Source of the DNA: Tubulanus polymorphus
Lineage: Eukaryota; Nemertea; Palaeonemertea; Tubulaniformes; Tubulanidae
Assembly: GCF_964204645.1 (NCBI RefSeq)
Contig: NC_134026.1
Location: forward strand, 28,476,650 to 28,540,649
Reading direction: 5' to 3'
Length of the DNA stretch: 64,000 bases
Both the position numbers and the translations under genes were made by a program. Below the pieces are notes generated by a model, which was given only the letters and a program-made list of their open reading frames with translations, was not told the DNA's origin and made no database searches. Numbering within the stretch: position 1 is the first letter of the stretch; each line of letters opens with the position of its first letter. Shown here in pieces: positions 26,368-55,679 of the stretch.

Positions 26368-27210
26368 GTGAGTAGACTTTCGTATATCCGAGAGAATCAG
26401 CTGACTTAACCTCTACCTAGGCATCAATGTTATTAATAATGCTCTTTGGTATCTTTTCTTGCAGAAAGATTGTCCGTGTGGACAGCTTAGCCGGAAGAAG
26501 TTTATCGAAGTTTACTCTGGATTCTTTCCGGATGGCAATGCCGAAGAGTTCTGTACACACGTATTCCGAACGTTCGACAAGGATAACAGCGGAAAGATCG
26601 ACTTCAATGAATTCCTACTAGCTATAAACATTACATCGTCTGGCAAACCAGAGGAGAAACTCAACTGGGCATTCCAAATGTACGACATTGACGGCAATGG
26701 TTCAATCGAACGCAGTGAGATGGAGGAGATTATCAAAGTACGTAAACTCACCATGAACTCAAAATCATTCCTAAGTACCTCCACCAATTAACAATATACT
26801 CCTGTATTGTATCTGATAATCATTTAATATTTCAAATAAGAAAACTAACTGAAAGTACGCCAATATATACAATTGTAATAATATAATTGTAAATGACGTA
26901 GCACACTAAAATCCTTTAGATAACGGATAGTAGTTATGTTAGCAATGTGTAAAGAATCTTTGTTTGTAACCGTTTTTTGAATACTTGAATGTTTGAATTT
27001 TTAAAGGCAATCTACATGATGATTGGAACCGTTATATCAGCTGAAGAAATGTCTCCGCAGAAACGAACGAATGAGATCTTTGATAAAATGGACAAGAATA
27101 AAGATGGCGTGCTAACGAAAGAGGAATTCGTAAACGGATGTTTAGCGGACAAGCAGCTCTATTCTATCTTACTGGCAGATGAAGCTCCCGAGGAGGTCGG
27201 AGAAGAATGA
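26257..27210 (+). CDS. Neuronal calcium sensor family EF-hand protein (recoverin/visinin/neurocalcin type)
   Basis: Three exons, 26257-26367, 26465-26737 and 27007-27210, join in phase 0 to give 195 residues, close to the usual 190-200. The protein begins MGNSNS, which fits the N-myristoylation pattern (Gly2, Ser6) used by this family for calcium-switched membrane binding. EF-hand 1 is degenerate, with the CPxG signature (Cys40-Pro41-Cys42-Gly43) typical of the family. EF-hands 2, 3 and 4 have intact 12-residue loops starting at Asp75 ([12 protein letters not shown]), Asp111 ([12 protein letters not shown]) and Asp157 ([12 protein letters not shown]), all ending in Glu. WYKGF (33-37), HVFRTFD and [10 protein letters not shown] are family hallmarks. 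The acidic C-terminus EEVGEE is unlike the usual vertebrate tails. Known members relay calcium signals to kinases, cyclases, receptors and channels in neurons. The subgroup (visinin-like, neurocalcin or an invertebrate branch) cannot be settled by eye; it is not a frequenin/NCS-1 by its N-terminus. Introns are short (97 and 269 bp). Confidence 0.95.
26465..26737 (+). CDS. Calcium sensor coding exon 2 (residues 38-128)
   Basis: The acceptor TTCTTGCAG ends at 26464 and the donor GTACGT starts at 26738; both junctions are phase 0. The exon carries the degenerate EF-hand 1 and the canonical EF-hands 2 and 3. Confidence 0.95.
27007..27210 (+). CDS. Calcium sensor coding exon 3 (residues 129-195 and stop)
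   Basis: The acceptor TTTTTAAAG ends at 27006. The exon begins AIYMMIG, continuing the helix after EF-hand 3, carries EF-hand 4 and ends with a TGA stop. The acceptor's polypyrimidine tract is weak but the reading is fixed by homology. Confidence 0.95.
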   Translation, partial: AIYMMIGTVISAEEMSPQKRTNEIFDKMDKNKDGVLTKEEFVNGCLADKQLYSILLADEAPEEVGEE

Positions 27211-30200
27211 ACAACATTTCTTGGAAAGAAACAAAAACTAATTAATAATGTGATCTCTTCGTATTATATCCGGATTATGAGAAATGTTTATTATGATATA
27301 ACTATTTCATAAATCGTGTATTTCTTGATACAGAATATAGAATAGAGTGAGAACGTCCGGTATTATTATTGATGGAATTATACATGGATTTTGACGGCTG
27401 TTGTTCAACATTCGTTATAATATCGAACTGGTTAATACAGTGATAATCCATTGTATACTGTTTTCTAGACGACGCCAGCTGGTTATTGATAATTCAGTGA
27501 TTCGTTTATGATATCCTCGTTTCTCGTGAACTATATCGCTAACTATTGCTATTGAAGCGAATGATCGTAGTTGACCACTTATCTACTGAAATTCTGCTTG
27601 CATTAAATAAGCTAATCGGCAACTGATAGTAAATGTTACATTAATGATTATTGCGTCGATTATTGAGTTTGCTCTTATCAAAATCCGATGGCATATAGGT
27701 TTATCAATTCTTCCCTGAATAGTTGTTGCACGGGCACAAAATTTGCGTTGTTATCCGGTGATGATATCGACTGATAGTTGTTGAACCGCTGGTACACTGC
27801 AACTAGAAATTAGTCAATCATTTATTAATATATCCATTTTGGTCTATATTGCGGTTGTATACTGCCTCAACACAAATGTATTCCATAGATTTCCAAAGCT
27901 GTAACGCCGATGATTGCGAGCTCTGTATGTTGTTTAAGGCCACAAAAAGAAACTTCGTCATAATTTGTTACAATTGTCACGATTAAGAAATATTTCTTCA
28001 AATATTTTTCGATGCTAAGAGGTTTTAGAGAAACAGCAATATAGCCGTAAACCGAGGTGAAATCAATGGACAATTTGAACTGTGAATTACTTTCGTTCTG
28101 TTGCTTTTTAAGAATCATTGCGTTCAAAGACTATTTTGATAATCAAATTGTTTGTATCTTGATTGAATTAAAGAACAAATTCACGTGTTATTTCAACGAA
28201 CGAAGATATTAATTTGACAAAGGGACCACCTGCAACGTATGAAAATCATCTGTGTAAGTGTGCGGATTAAAATGTGCACACGTCAATTAAAGCTTTTTGA
28301 ATAACTGTAAATAGAGCCCCGTAAACTTCGCTGTGTGTTTCACAGTGTATATATTCGGATTTAATGCGAGAGCTTTTGTAAATGGTTCTCTCTGGAACAT
28401 TATAATTGCTTGCTTCTAGATATCCATTATATGTGTAAATTAATGCATGATGATCGCAAATTATCCAAGCTTCATTTTTTGAGTAGTTCAGCACTCACGA
28501 AAGCTTCACAAATCTTTCTTACAAACCAAAATGCTCGCTCACCGCCTCAAGAAGAAAAGTCATTCCTCGCATGGGTAAAACTATCAAAGTCTGGACATGA
28601 GAAAAATCGCAATTGTAACTTACGGCGGACGAGGGATCGCCCAAATCTTATATCTAATATTTCTAAATCAATTTGTAGTTTTTCGAATATGTCCTGTGTT
28701 CATTGAACTAGAATGGAAATAGAACACGGTGCCTTTCTTGTTTCAAATAAAGATGTTGCTTTGTATTTCGTGATTTGTAACTGTTAAACATGTCTTTTGT
28801 AATCGACGTTGAAAACCTAAAATTGTTATGAATTTCCAATGCGTTTGGCACTTTGTCAATCTGTGTTGTAGTTTATACATCTGCTAATACTTAGAACTTT
28901 TCTTACCAGAAAAGACGAGTTGAAAAGAACATATCTTAGTCATTGGAAAAGCTATTTGAAATTTTTAACACTTTTCACAACCAAATGTTCTAGCTCCAAA
29001 TCAAAGAAACGACCGTTAGATTTTCGCTTATGGAACGGTAGGTGACTTGTACGTCATGGGCATTGTATCATTCAACCTTCTAAATCTTGGTAATTCGCAG
29101 GCATGGTTGTGATCCTTTTTATTTTATGTACGCCAGAAAAAAAAATGTATATGGTATTTAAGCGTTACGTTTTATCAGCGTCTTGTCCAAATAAAATTAC
29201 TATTCCATATTAAATAATCCGTTCGTTTTTGTCAATCTTTGGGCCTGGGGTGAATATTTCCAAATTCAGAGTCGAAAGAAACGACTATCATATATAACCA
29301 TATTCTAAGAATTGTTTGGCAATTTAGAAAATGGCCTTTCAAACAATTTCACGTTTGCCAGTCGCCATTTTGATCGGGTATTTTCTGTAAGCCTTTCGAT
29401 TGATGCATTGATAACAGCGACAATATCATGTTTTCAGGAATGTACGATTCATTCCGGGGTTTGGAGAAAATGTGGTAAAATGGGAGCGAATTTAGGATAT
29501 GTGGCCAACTCCTGCACTGGCGCTACCAGGATATTTTGTAGGTGGTTTTCTTATATGTAGAATTAAGAAAAAGAAGGCGACAGTTTAAGTGTTCTGAGGG
29601 TCTAAATTTCAAAATTAGATTGATGGAGAAGCGATTTCCGAGCTTTTAGCCATCATAATCTAATGTATGAAGACTTATGAAAATTTAAGTAAGAACATCT
29701 TTAAGCCCTGGATCCGGCCCTGTTCTGCTACGTGCATCAAAAGCAAGGTACGCTTCCTCATGCAATCTGTATCCGTAAAAAGTAAGAGTATTAAAACTGA
29801 ACTACTCGGAGTAAGAAGAAAGCTTGTTTCAAGTTTTTTACTAAACATGAAACAAATTAGATTTTATTCGTACTAAGCTTTTCGTCGTTTGAGAAAATGA
29901 TATGATATCTCGCCGTTTTTTTTCCTCTATCTCACGTCAACCGAAGCCGTACATACAGAAGCCATTGTTTGCTTCGCGCGAGTGAAAATCGTCGTTCTCG
30001 GAATTGGCATTTGGCTTGATAATCATTCGGAAAAAAGTAGAACGGATTGAAGAAGACTCACGTCATCTCGCGACCTACGTAGATATAAAGACCCGTGTCT
30101 GTGTTTTGGTTTCGCAAATTCTCTAATGGATGGACGTGGGCGGTCTCATCATTAACGCTGCGAATAATCTGAAGTCCGCTATGATTTCCCAAATCTCGCG

Positions 30201-31945
30201 TTTTCCCTCATTCGAAACGCTAAACGGCTATTCGGAGATGATGAACGCACGTCGATAGTAATTCGTTAATAGCATCTCGTAAAATAAACACAAATAACGT
30301 AATCATCTGTTAATGATGGAAACACAAGGAATGATGGTGATAATACAGATATATCAAGCAAACGTGTATCAGATATTGCCTACATTTAGGTTATAATATT
30401 ATAGTTTTTGTGTCTTTGATACCACACGAGATTCCACGACTGAAATATCGATTGAAATGATAGAAAGTCTCAAACATTAAAAAAACATTTATTTGCGTAT
30501 ATCTTTATTTTTTCATTAAAAATTATCTAGGTGTTGTTTAACTCTATGACACATGATACGATGAATCAATTTTCATTTCTAACCTGCAAGAAAACATCTT
30601 AAAATATATAACGATATTTATGAACAAGTTTTACATTAATAGTGTTTTGAATTTACATTCAATGAATAACGATACGTAGTTCAATGAGTTCTCGTGAATT
30701 CACTCTAAAACCATTTATTTCTTATCTTTCATGAGTTTAAAGATAACACGATTACTATGAATTTCTTTACAAATTACAAACAGATAATTTATAGCTAAAA
30801 TTAAGAAATAAAATTATATGTTTATCATTCAACGAACATAACAAACGATTGAACACTTTTATAACATTAGCACGATCTATTACAGGCACCCTGCAATAAC
30901 GTTGCCCATGATTGAATTACCGTGTGGCTTGGTAATCCAGTAGTAGCAATTTATTTGAAAGTTTCTTCGCTTCGTATATACCTCTATGTACGAAGTCCTC
31001 TACTCTAATTTGAGTAACAGAATATTATAGAAAAGGTTGCGAAAAGCAGCGCGAGATTAAGTGCTGAAAGAGAACATCAAGAATTTCAAATTTTTGAAAA
31101 CCAATAACAGATTAAAATTGGTTATACAACGTATTCAACGTTATGCGATAGTTCCGGAAATACCGAAGGATTTTCCAGTTCAATCAAGGGTTTATTCATT
31201 ATTTTATACATACATTTGTTGCGTTTATCGTCAGATAGAAACATTTCGCATTATTTAAGTACAGTTTTAAAATCATGGACAAAAACAGTCACCCCCGTAT
31301 AACGTGGAATGCAATAAAAACTATAACAATCAGTTCATAGCATATTCTGCCAATCATAGTACAGAGCATTGTTTTTTAATTTATTTGTTTATTTGACCAC
31401 GGCACCGTCGGGTAAATATTAGTCGTTGTTCCACGTGGAACCACAGCGAACTTTGGACATTTTTTCATCATTCTATCGCAATCTGCAAGACACCAGTGAA
31501 GTGAATTTCAAATCAGTTTAAATCATCTAAAATCTGTGCAAATTCCTTCTCAAATCAAAGGGGATTTGTTTAGCAAAGTGGGAAATGTATTTGTTCACTA
31601 TTTAGACGAGGCTATCGAATGTTTAAACTATAATTGACAAATTCTATCAGTATAGAAGAAATTGTGCAGAAGTGCAATAGCTAGATTTACATCTATTGTG
31701 CAGCGACTAACAATTTTACAATTACCTTTCATAATTGAATGTATTATAAGATTAAAATTTGAATATATTTGTTTGATAAAGAGAAATCATTGTATGAAAA
31801 ATAAATCGATCTACGAGATTCTTATGACGTATTTCTTAATTAATCTTTGTAGTTGAATCATTTATCGTGTTTTAAAAGTAAAAGGTAATTCCTCCAGTGT
31901 GTATGCGTGGGTGTTATTGAGGTGTATTGCCGTCTTTTTAGAAGA
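27211..31945. other. Stretch between the two convergent genes
   Basis: The calcium sensor (+) and the receptor (-) point towards each other, so this 4.7-kb stretch must hold both 3' untranslated regions. AATAAA motifs occur at 28746-28751 on + and on - at 31388-31393 and 31191-31196, but AT-rich DNA gives many by chance and the true polyadenylation sites cannot be chosen. No third gene is supported. An E-box palindrome at 31428-31441 is listed separately. Confidence 0.55.
31428..31441. promoter_or_regulatory. 14-bp perfect palindrome around an E-box
   Basis: GTTCCACGTGGAAC is a perfect palindrome centred on CACGTG, the site bound by bHLH/bHLH-ZIP factors. It lies about 500 bp downstream of the receptor stop codon, in the presumed 3' flank. 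Function is unproven; the symmetry beyond the 6-bp core is the only support. Confidence 0.25.
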
Positions 31946-47500
<15,555 letters not shown>

Positions 47501-47870
47501 TGTCCGATCGTTATAAGGAACACCACCTGCCCGATTCTGTATCTACGTCAACATCCGTAACTGTTTGCCGAATGTAATTGCAATCGGTCTATGCAAATCA
47601 GATCGGCACAAACAGTCCCGCAAACTTCCGTTATCCGAACTCGGTCACAGACTATTGTAAATTAGCTGCAGTGGTTAATGTAAGAAAGCACCGATTCTAA
47701 ACGGTTAGAATTTCGGGGAATTTTCATAAGAAAGTTCACGATGAAGAAACCGACGTAGCTGTAGTTTTTGGTCAATCGGTGGCTAATGCTTTTCGTTCGT
47801 AGTGAGATTCACGTATGACGCCTGGAGCTTAGTGTAGCGTCGATTTAAACCCGCTCATCAGGTGATCGGT

Positions 47871-47892
47871 GCCGCCGCTGCCGCCGCTGCCG
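47871..47892. repeat. GC-rich 9-bp repeat upstream of the receptor
   Basis: GCCGCCGCT occurs twice in tandem followed by GCCG, an unusual GC-rich patch in AT-rich surroundings. It lies about 370 bp upstream of the receptor ATG and could mark the promoter or a GC-rich 5' leader. No direct evidence of function. Confidence 0.4.
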
Positions 47893-50800
47893 TCAATATT
47901 TTCAGATATAATTATTCTGCCTCGACAGAAATACACCCTCCGGTGTAAAGAATCTCACCGACTCCACACTTCACAAGGTGCTAGTAACGAAATATAGTTT
48001 CTTCGATTCGACTCACCGGTGATATACTATACCGCGATTAGTAGACGTGAATTCCGATCCCGCAACAAGTGTCGCATTATCTTTATCATCATCATCGTCA
48101 TCTTCATCGATGACATGGTGTCTTGACTTTATTCATAGATTCAGTCCGGGTCACAGCCAGCGTAACGGACATCGCCGAAACGAAGTCCTTTGAGATTTGC
48201 ACATTTTACTGCTGCTGTGATTTACCGTGTAGCCTCTATTGTGGGACACACGCGTCCGTCCATCCTACTTACAATCTGCAACTGTAATCAACAATCTCTA
48301 TGCGTCAGCTCACGGCTTTTCTCGTGCTTCGTGTCACCAAAGTCTGGAAAAGAGGATGGTACAGTTGAAAAGAAGCTATTTATTGAAAACACTGATATTT
48401 GCTTATGTCGCGCGGTTGACTACAATACAGTTCCGCGTATATTGTCTGCTTGAAACAATGACACTTTAGACAATGCAACTTTCAAGAACTATGAAAAATT
48501 CAAATAAAAGACTCCTGAGATTCTATAATATTTTCACCGATGAAATTAGTGCAGACGTCTTGGGGAATGATGGTTGATAAAGGTCACACGCATTTTATGA
48601 ACACCATCCCGTCCAAGGAAAATAACTGGTAAACTTTCATCATTTTATATCTATCTATTGAAAACTCTAAGAGGTGCATCGCACAATTACTGAAACAAGA
48701 CACGAATGAAATCGTACGAATAGGAATATTAGACTATTGTTCGCTTGGAAGGCAATACTTCCTCAGATTGATGACCAACAGCGGGAATGGACGTCGACCG
48801 AAAACCGAGATCACCTCATTAATAGAAGGACAAGTCAACGAAATAGAGTTCCTTGGGCGAGTGTTAGATATCGGGTTCATTTGCTTTATGATGGCCGTAA
48901 AAATATGCATATAGCGTAACCGGAAGGTGCCAAACTAGTGTGATGTGTATGACGGCCTGATTGCTGGTAATCTGTGTTTGCCTGCTTGAATGACTGATTG
49001 TCCTGTCTTTCCTGCAAATTGTGCACGGAACTGCGTTGAATGTACATTTTTTGCGGCCCTCGATCATTTGTCATATTATTCACAAGTAAACGCGTATAAA
49101 AACAAAACCAACCCTTATCTAATCTCAATAGCAATATTCTCTAGCTGGTTATAGAAGCGCCAGGTGTCCCACTGACACGCCTCAACTGAGACTTATTTCA
49201 AGATATTGACAGCAATTTTGCCCGAACATTAATTAAAAAAAAATCCATTCGCATTAAATCCGGCAACATATTTCTGCAAAGTGTTGAAGCATTATGCAAT
49301 GAAATCTGAACCTACTTTTCGAAATCCTATAGAATGAAATTGACAGGGACAAATGGATTTCATTCCGTGCATGCGACATCTGCATATAGGCGCTCTTGAA
49401 ATTGATGATCCTCTTCATCATATTTCTAATAAGGAGTCACGTCAGATTAGATAAGACAATAATGTAGATGGTAATGTATCTTCATTTAAAGCTTGAGGGA
49501 AGCTCGTAACATATGTTAGTTCGATGCGTCCGTGTTAGATGAGGCGGCTTGAAATGACATCGTAGAACATCGTAGAATATCAAGTTTGTTTTTCGTCGTT
49601 AATTACGCTGTCATAATGGTATATCAATGATAACAACCTCTATCCTATTTTTCAGAACATTTGGGGATGTGTGACATGAATATCGCATGGAAAGGGCCCT
49701 GAAAGGTCATTAAAGGTGTGGCGCGTAAATAGAAATGATTGATCTGAATTCCTTTCCGACACCTCAAGTGTCAAATCATTGCCACCTCTTCCTAGGGAAG
49801 CTGATGTGAAGATTCTTGAGATACATATGCTATTTCTGGGGTCGTTCGTTGCACTGATTATACGTATACGTGTGGAGGCCTGGAAAACCATTCACGATGT
49901 CAGAATCGAACGATGATTATTTCGACAAGCATTTTGAGGCTTTTTTAGCGAATTTATTTTCTTTTTAAGATGGCGCGAACAATAAAAACCTCTCGTGTAG
50001 ATTGAGTAATGATTTGTTCGATATGTTATATAGGTACAATGTTCCTAACCATATTAGTAAAGTATGCGCTGAACAAATAGAATATTAGTTTCCAGACCCA
50101 TCGATCGTTTATTTACACCATTTCCACATCAAATCATAATATATAGTTATCAGAACAGTATCATTGGTTATGTTAGTTCAGTATCAATCATTATAAACAA
50201 AAGGAAACAAGTCCAAAGCCTCACATGAGGTCACGCATGGACACATGAAACTTTAAACGACACATCATAACGAATACATGTATTCTTCATTCAGTCGGGT
50301 ATATGTATCTCCCAGCTGTAATTTTCTAAATTGAAGTTTTGTTCCGCCATGTAAGATGTTGCAAATAACCGAAGCAATTGTCCATTTGGATTCCGTGTGA
50401 AAAATACTGGATGCTTAATCAAATATTCGTCATAGTCGCGTGATTTTGTTAGTTTCTACTTTAATGCCTTAAAACGTCTGTCCTTACAGAATTTCAAGGT
50501 ATATGGATTGTGAAATATTGATGTGGCGATGTTAGTGACGGCACTTAACACTCAACTAAATTATTTGTTTTCGTCGCGGAAAAAAGAAACTTCAGACGCA
50601 ACTAGCAGAATTTATAAGCTTAACAAAGATTGGCATGTAATTTCCGTATAGAGTTTAGGTCCCATTTGTAACGAATTGGCTGCTGCAATCGATATACGGA
50701 GATGCAAACTAGAAGTCGAAATATGTCAAGATTGAGCTACGTTTTGTTCCAGTACACGAATCTGTCATTTTATATGTGGTCTGTAAATCTAGAGCCGATC

Positions 50801-51726
50801 GGTCTTAATTAAGTTTCGACCACATGATGTATTGAATACCTATCCATCCTCGTGATTTTTGAAGTCTGGGTGCATTTGATTAGAGTTCCGTTTTTCAAAT
50901 TAGACCAGTAGGCGGAAGGTTAACTCACAGCACGTGGAGAAGTGAGATAATAGCTACGAGGAAACGACGGTCACGTACTCACACTACGATTCAAATGACA
51001 CAAATTTCTAATTGCAGCAATCGATCACAACGTTCTATATTAGTTTAACAAACGGGATATTAGGACAAATTATCCCCAATTAAAGTCAGCCGGGTACGGA
51101 CTGACCAGTAGCATCCCTATGAAGAAACGAAAAAAGCCACGCGGTGGAGCATTTGTTACCTTTTACAGCTGTATTCTTAAAAGGTTTAAAAATGAGGTTA
51201 TAGCTACATTGTATAGAACAACCTTGAATTCCCCGCATTATGATAAAATATTCCATGTAAATTGTCTTTCCTCGATAGATATCAAGTATTTTTTGTTCAG
51301 CGACGCGTTCGATTGAGGAGTAATGGGCTCGATACTCGGAATCATTGGCAGATGAATCGCATCGATGATAGGAAATTAGTATTACATCTGTGAAACGTCG
51401 AAACGTGAAATGAGATCTAATTCTGATATGATTAGGTTTTTTGAATCAATGTATTTATTTATTTAGAGTAGAAGAAGCGATGAAGAATTATCGATGGAGA
51501 TTATTTGGTCGAACGACGTTCTCTATTCAGCGATCTCTTAAAGTATTTGCGCACCGAATCGGCTGATTGCAGTTTATCGGTGAATATACGCCGCGTGAAT
51601 CAACAACATTTTTTCAAGGCAATATACAGTACCTAGTTTAGACTACGGAGGAAAATTTGCGAATAAATTTTGATCCAGACGAAACCGTTCCCAGTGGTTC
51701 CAAATGGGTTGGTGCCTGTTTGACGC

Positions 51727-51917
51727 GGGCTAAATTTTGACGGCCTTTAGTCGGTGCAAAATGGGTCTAATCATACCGTGTGAATGCTATTTAAGCTACT
51801 CACCTCACCTGCCAAAGCCTCATTCTGATAGCAGTTTAGTAGAAAGAGTGATTTACGTGTGAATGCGCACTTTTAATCAGGCACGGGCCAAATTTGACCT
51901 TAGTCTGATCGGCCGTG
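51727..51917 (+). repeat. Degenerate direct repeats CGGGCYAAATTTKGAC
   Basis: CGGGCTAAATTTTGAC with CTTTAGTC recurs about 157 bp later as CGGGCCAAATTTGAC with CTTAGTC. GTGTGAATGC also occurs twice in between. A similar string, CGGGCCAAATTGGAAC, is in the foldback element at 21.9 kb. This suggests an old, decayed copy of a related non-coding element; ends are not definable. Confidence 0.35.
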
Positions 51918-54900
51918 TAATCGCTGCTTTCGACTGCATATCCCAATCAGTCCCTATCTCTCGATCAACGAATTGATTTCCAGTGGCTCCAGTTTCAAAA
52001 AGTAGAGTCTCAAATGGAATAGAAACGTGCAATTTATTGCTTCCTAAATCGTTTACAATTAGCTAGATAGCATCGGATCGAAAATATTCATGGAATGCAA
52101 TAAGTGCATGAGTGAACAGTTTGTAATTTTTGGTGCATCAAATATTCATAATTTCTTATTGGAAAATAGGGCCTGAGTTTGATTGTTCACTGCACTAGTC
52201 AGACGTTATTATTAACTGAAGCACAGTCGATTGAACGAGAATGTTTAAAACCCAGTGAACAATACATTAAAATTTCATTTCCTGAAATAGGTTTTTTCCG
52301 ACGTTTCTGATTGAGCATTATTGTTTCAAATGATATGACGGTCCGCTATCCGATGCTGAGGCTTTTTATATCGCCGAACTATTCAGTTAAAAACAACAGG
52401 TTGTGATATTTCTGAAAAGCCGAGGGAGTAGAAGCAAAATGCAAAGTTCATATCGTTGTTTTTGATCAAGGGAAATCGCATCGCATGCACACATTCCCAA
52501 TTAGCCGCTGTTTGGATAGTTCGTGTAAAAGACTAACGGCTGGTGATACTGGTTGTTGTCTCGTATGTTTCATAGTCCCCGCGTAGCCTTTTATGAGTTT
52601 TCTTTTATCATAAATTCCTACATCCAAATTCGTATCTGTTAGATTCTTGTTGGGTCTACTGTTTTCGTAGTTACGGACAAGTCAAGGGTATGTAGACGGT
52701 TTGTAGAGTGGTTCTGTTAAGAAAGGGGAGTGGGTGACTTGACCTGCACTGGATGCCTCAGACTTGTTTGCATTCTGTATATTTGCCCTGTGACGATCAG
52801 TGGTCATTTCTTGTGTAACTAACCATTATACAATGTGGAATATTACGAACGAGACGCACCGAAGCCAGCGCAGCACTAATCTGCTAGAATGAACAAATGC
52901 GGTACGGGTTGTTTTGATTGTTTTAGCAAACACTGAGCAAATCCCCGTCCATAATCTCCCACACTCCCCCGATACCGATTTGGGAAGACGATGAAAGAAT
53001 GAATCTTCGTCTCTTGATCTCGGTTTATCTGAGCTCCATACAGCTCGATGAGGCAAGGCTAATTGAATAAATAAACCACAAACTGACTTATATGAATGCG
53101 ATATGCAACCGCAATTTACAGATCGGAAAATTGAAGTTGTTACAATTTTCGAATTTACCAAAATTGCTCTGGAATATATCTGGATCCCGTTGCACTAAAG
53201 TTCAAAAAAAACATTGGAAAAGAGCTATGATTAGAGTCAAACCTGGCCGAAAACTGGGTCCTGATGCCAACTGTACCAAAACTAACCAACGATTGATATG
53301 ATAAAAACTGAGTTGAGTCACTGAATTGATTAATTTGCGTGTTGAAATTTGCTCAAGCACTACAGTGGAAAATCATTTAACGTTATTAATCGAAGAACGT
53401 AGCAAAACGTAGCAACGCAAAAAGCAATGTTACTAAGTAAACACCGTAGCGGGATATGTTTCACATTTTACCTTGATGATATGGTCCATAAAGATACATA
53501 TTTTATTAGAAAAAGCATTAGAAGATTAACCTTTGTCTAACATCTATTTTTCAACGAAATAGCATCGTTGGTGGTACGCTGCCTTCTTACAAGTCTCTTA
53601 ATAAATTCTAAAAATAAGTTAACTTATCCTATTGTAACAGTGAATACTAGATGAAATACAAATCTAAGGGGGTATTTCATCTCTGATACGGGTCGGGGGT
53701 ATCGTGTTGTCGGATCGTAATCCACAGGTGTAACGTTCTGTGTACATTTACACTTAAGTGCTGGCTCTGTTAAGATGTTATACGTGTAAATCGTACAGGA
53801 ACAAGTTCCAACGTTGTACGTAGATAGTAATTTACGTTCAGTCTCTGTACTTAAAACTGATTCCAATACTGATTTTAACGTTTTTAAAGACGAAATAGAT
53901 TTATTTCCATTTCTCTTTTTGCTTCTCGTAGAAGCGTCAATTTATTACGGCCCCCTGTGGACCCTGTTAGATCACGACGACTGTTTACGATAGACAAGCC
54001 GCACTTTCGTGGAAAATCGTTTCTTTGTACACCTGCTGTCTACGCGTGTAAGAAACAAAAACTACTAAAGAACACATCATTTTCTTAAACGCCCGTGGTT
54101 CGTTCTAATGTATCCAATTTAAGTTCAGTACAATAAAAAGGCTTGGATTTTATGCATTTAAAAAGACGCCCAATGAATTCTCTCGCGGTGACTGTGAAAG
54201 AGATATTATTGTGGTAAGAATAGAAACACAAAACTGCTCTGTCCTTATTTACGAGGCAATCAAATCTCTATATACAGCTCGATAGAGAATACCGAGTATT
54301 TTTTACATACGCGGAAAAGGCCATCAATAACTAAATATCAAGGTACGTAGAAGACGTTTCGAGTGTTTTACAGATCACGGAGAGAAGCCGGATTGAAACA
54401 CACAGGTGCGACCAGTTTTGCAGTTTTCTGACCGTTCGAATAAACTCTCGACCGCCGGCGGACAAACGAAACTAGACATGTAGATCGACCGATTCATCAT
54501 TGTACCGAACACGACTTACAAGACAAGTGGAAAAAGATTTGATTCGCTATTGGAAATCATTGCGTCTGGTGAACAAAATATTGTAAACGTTCTCGTATTC
54601 TTGATGTTATCTATTCATTTTAAGATTTTAGTAAAAAAGTTTCTGGAGTAAACACCGCACCCAGGATGGCTTGGTCACACGAGTTTACAGCGATCTATCT
54701 CAACGTGTGCGAAGTGCAGAGATACGGGCTTTGGTGAAAATTGAATGACAGCGGCGAGAACTGCATGGAAATCGGCCAATATCAGCGCATTACGTGACTT
54801 CTATTAGATATACTGACAGCGTGAACTTTCCGATTTGTAGCCGAACACTTCATCTTGATTGAAAAGAAAATTTACGATACGAATCTATCTATCATTTCGA

Positions 54901-55679
54901 CCAACATGTAAATGGTTGCAAATAGGATTCTCGCCATCAGCGCCTGGGTGAGACCACCAGATTGCTAGATAAAATCAACCGTCTGAACGTTACTGGTTGC
55001 AAAAACGCAACACCGGGTCGTCATCAGATATGCAGCGATATTTATATCGAAATATTGATTTCTATTACCAGAAATGGCAGTCGGTAGAACTAGTTTATTG
55101 TTGGTTAGTTGACATTATATGCGGCTAACCTAATAACCAATGTACCAAAACGGGTAAAATGCTCTTTTGAGGATTTATAAAAGCTAGTATTTTGCGTGCG
55201 AAAGCAATCTGCTGGCGAGAATATCTGTTCATAGTCGATATGCGTATGCATCAGTTGATTTCATTTCCGTCAAAGATGCAAGATTCATTTGTATTTTCAA
55301 ACCGTCAACGAAAGCGGTGTGCACTGTAACATATGATTGCAACTTGTCTTTATGGCAGTAATGTCGTCGAGCGGATCATAATTCTTAGTTTGAAACGGGT
55401 GCATAAACCACGTTTGTGGGATCTACAATCGTGTCGAGAATGAATAATTACAGGAAGTCAATTTTATTCTATAATAGAGTTTTAACGATTGTTACTCGGA
55501 AAGCAATTTTGGATTAAGCAGTTTCCGCAGAAATAAACTGCAGTAATACAGCAACAGTGACAAATCAAAAGCTTTGCGCAACTCATTAAAATCGATAAAA
55601 TATAAAAATGGACAAAATGATCTTGTAATATAGCTATTTCCAAAATCTCATTGTATTAAATTAGGCAGCCAGAAAAATT

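Noticed and set aside
26512-26787. 91-residue frame on - across calcium sensor exon 2
   Set aside because: Antisense shadow of a strongly conserved coding exon.
52826-53161. 111-residue frame on -
   Set aside because: No ATG-supported start of note, no domain, and no adjacent exon-like sequence.
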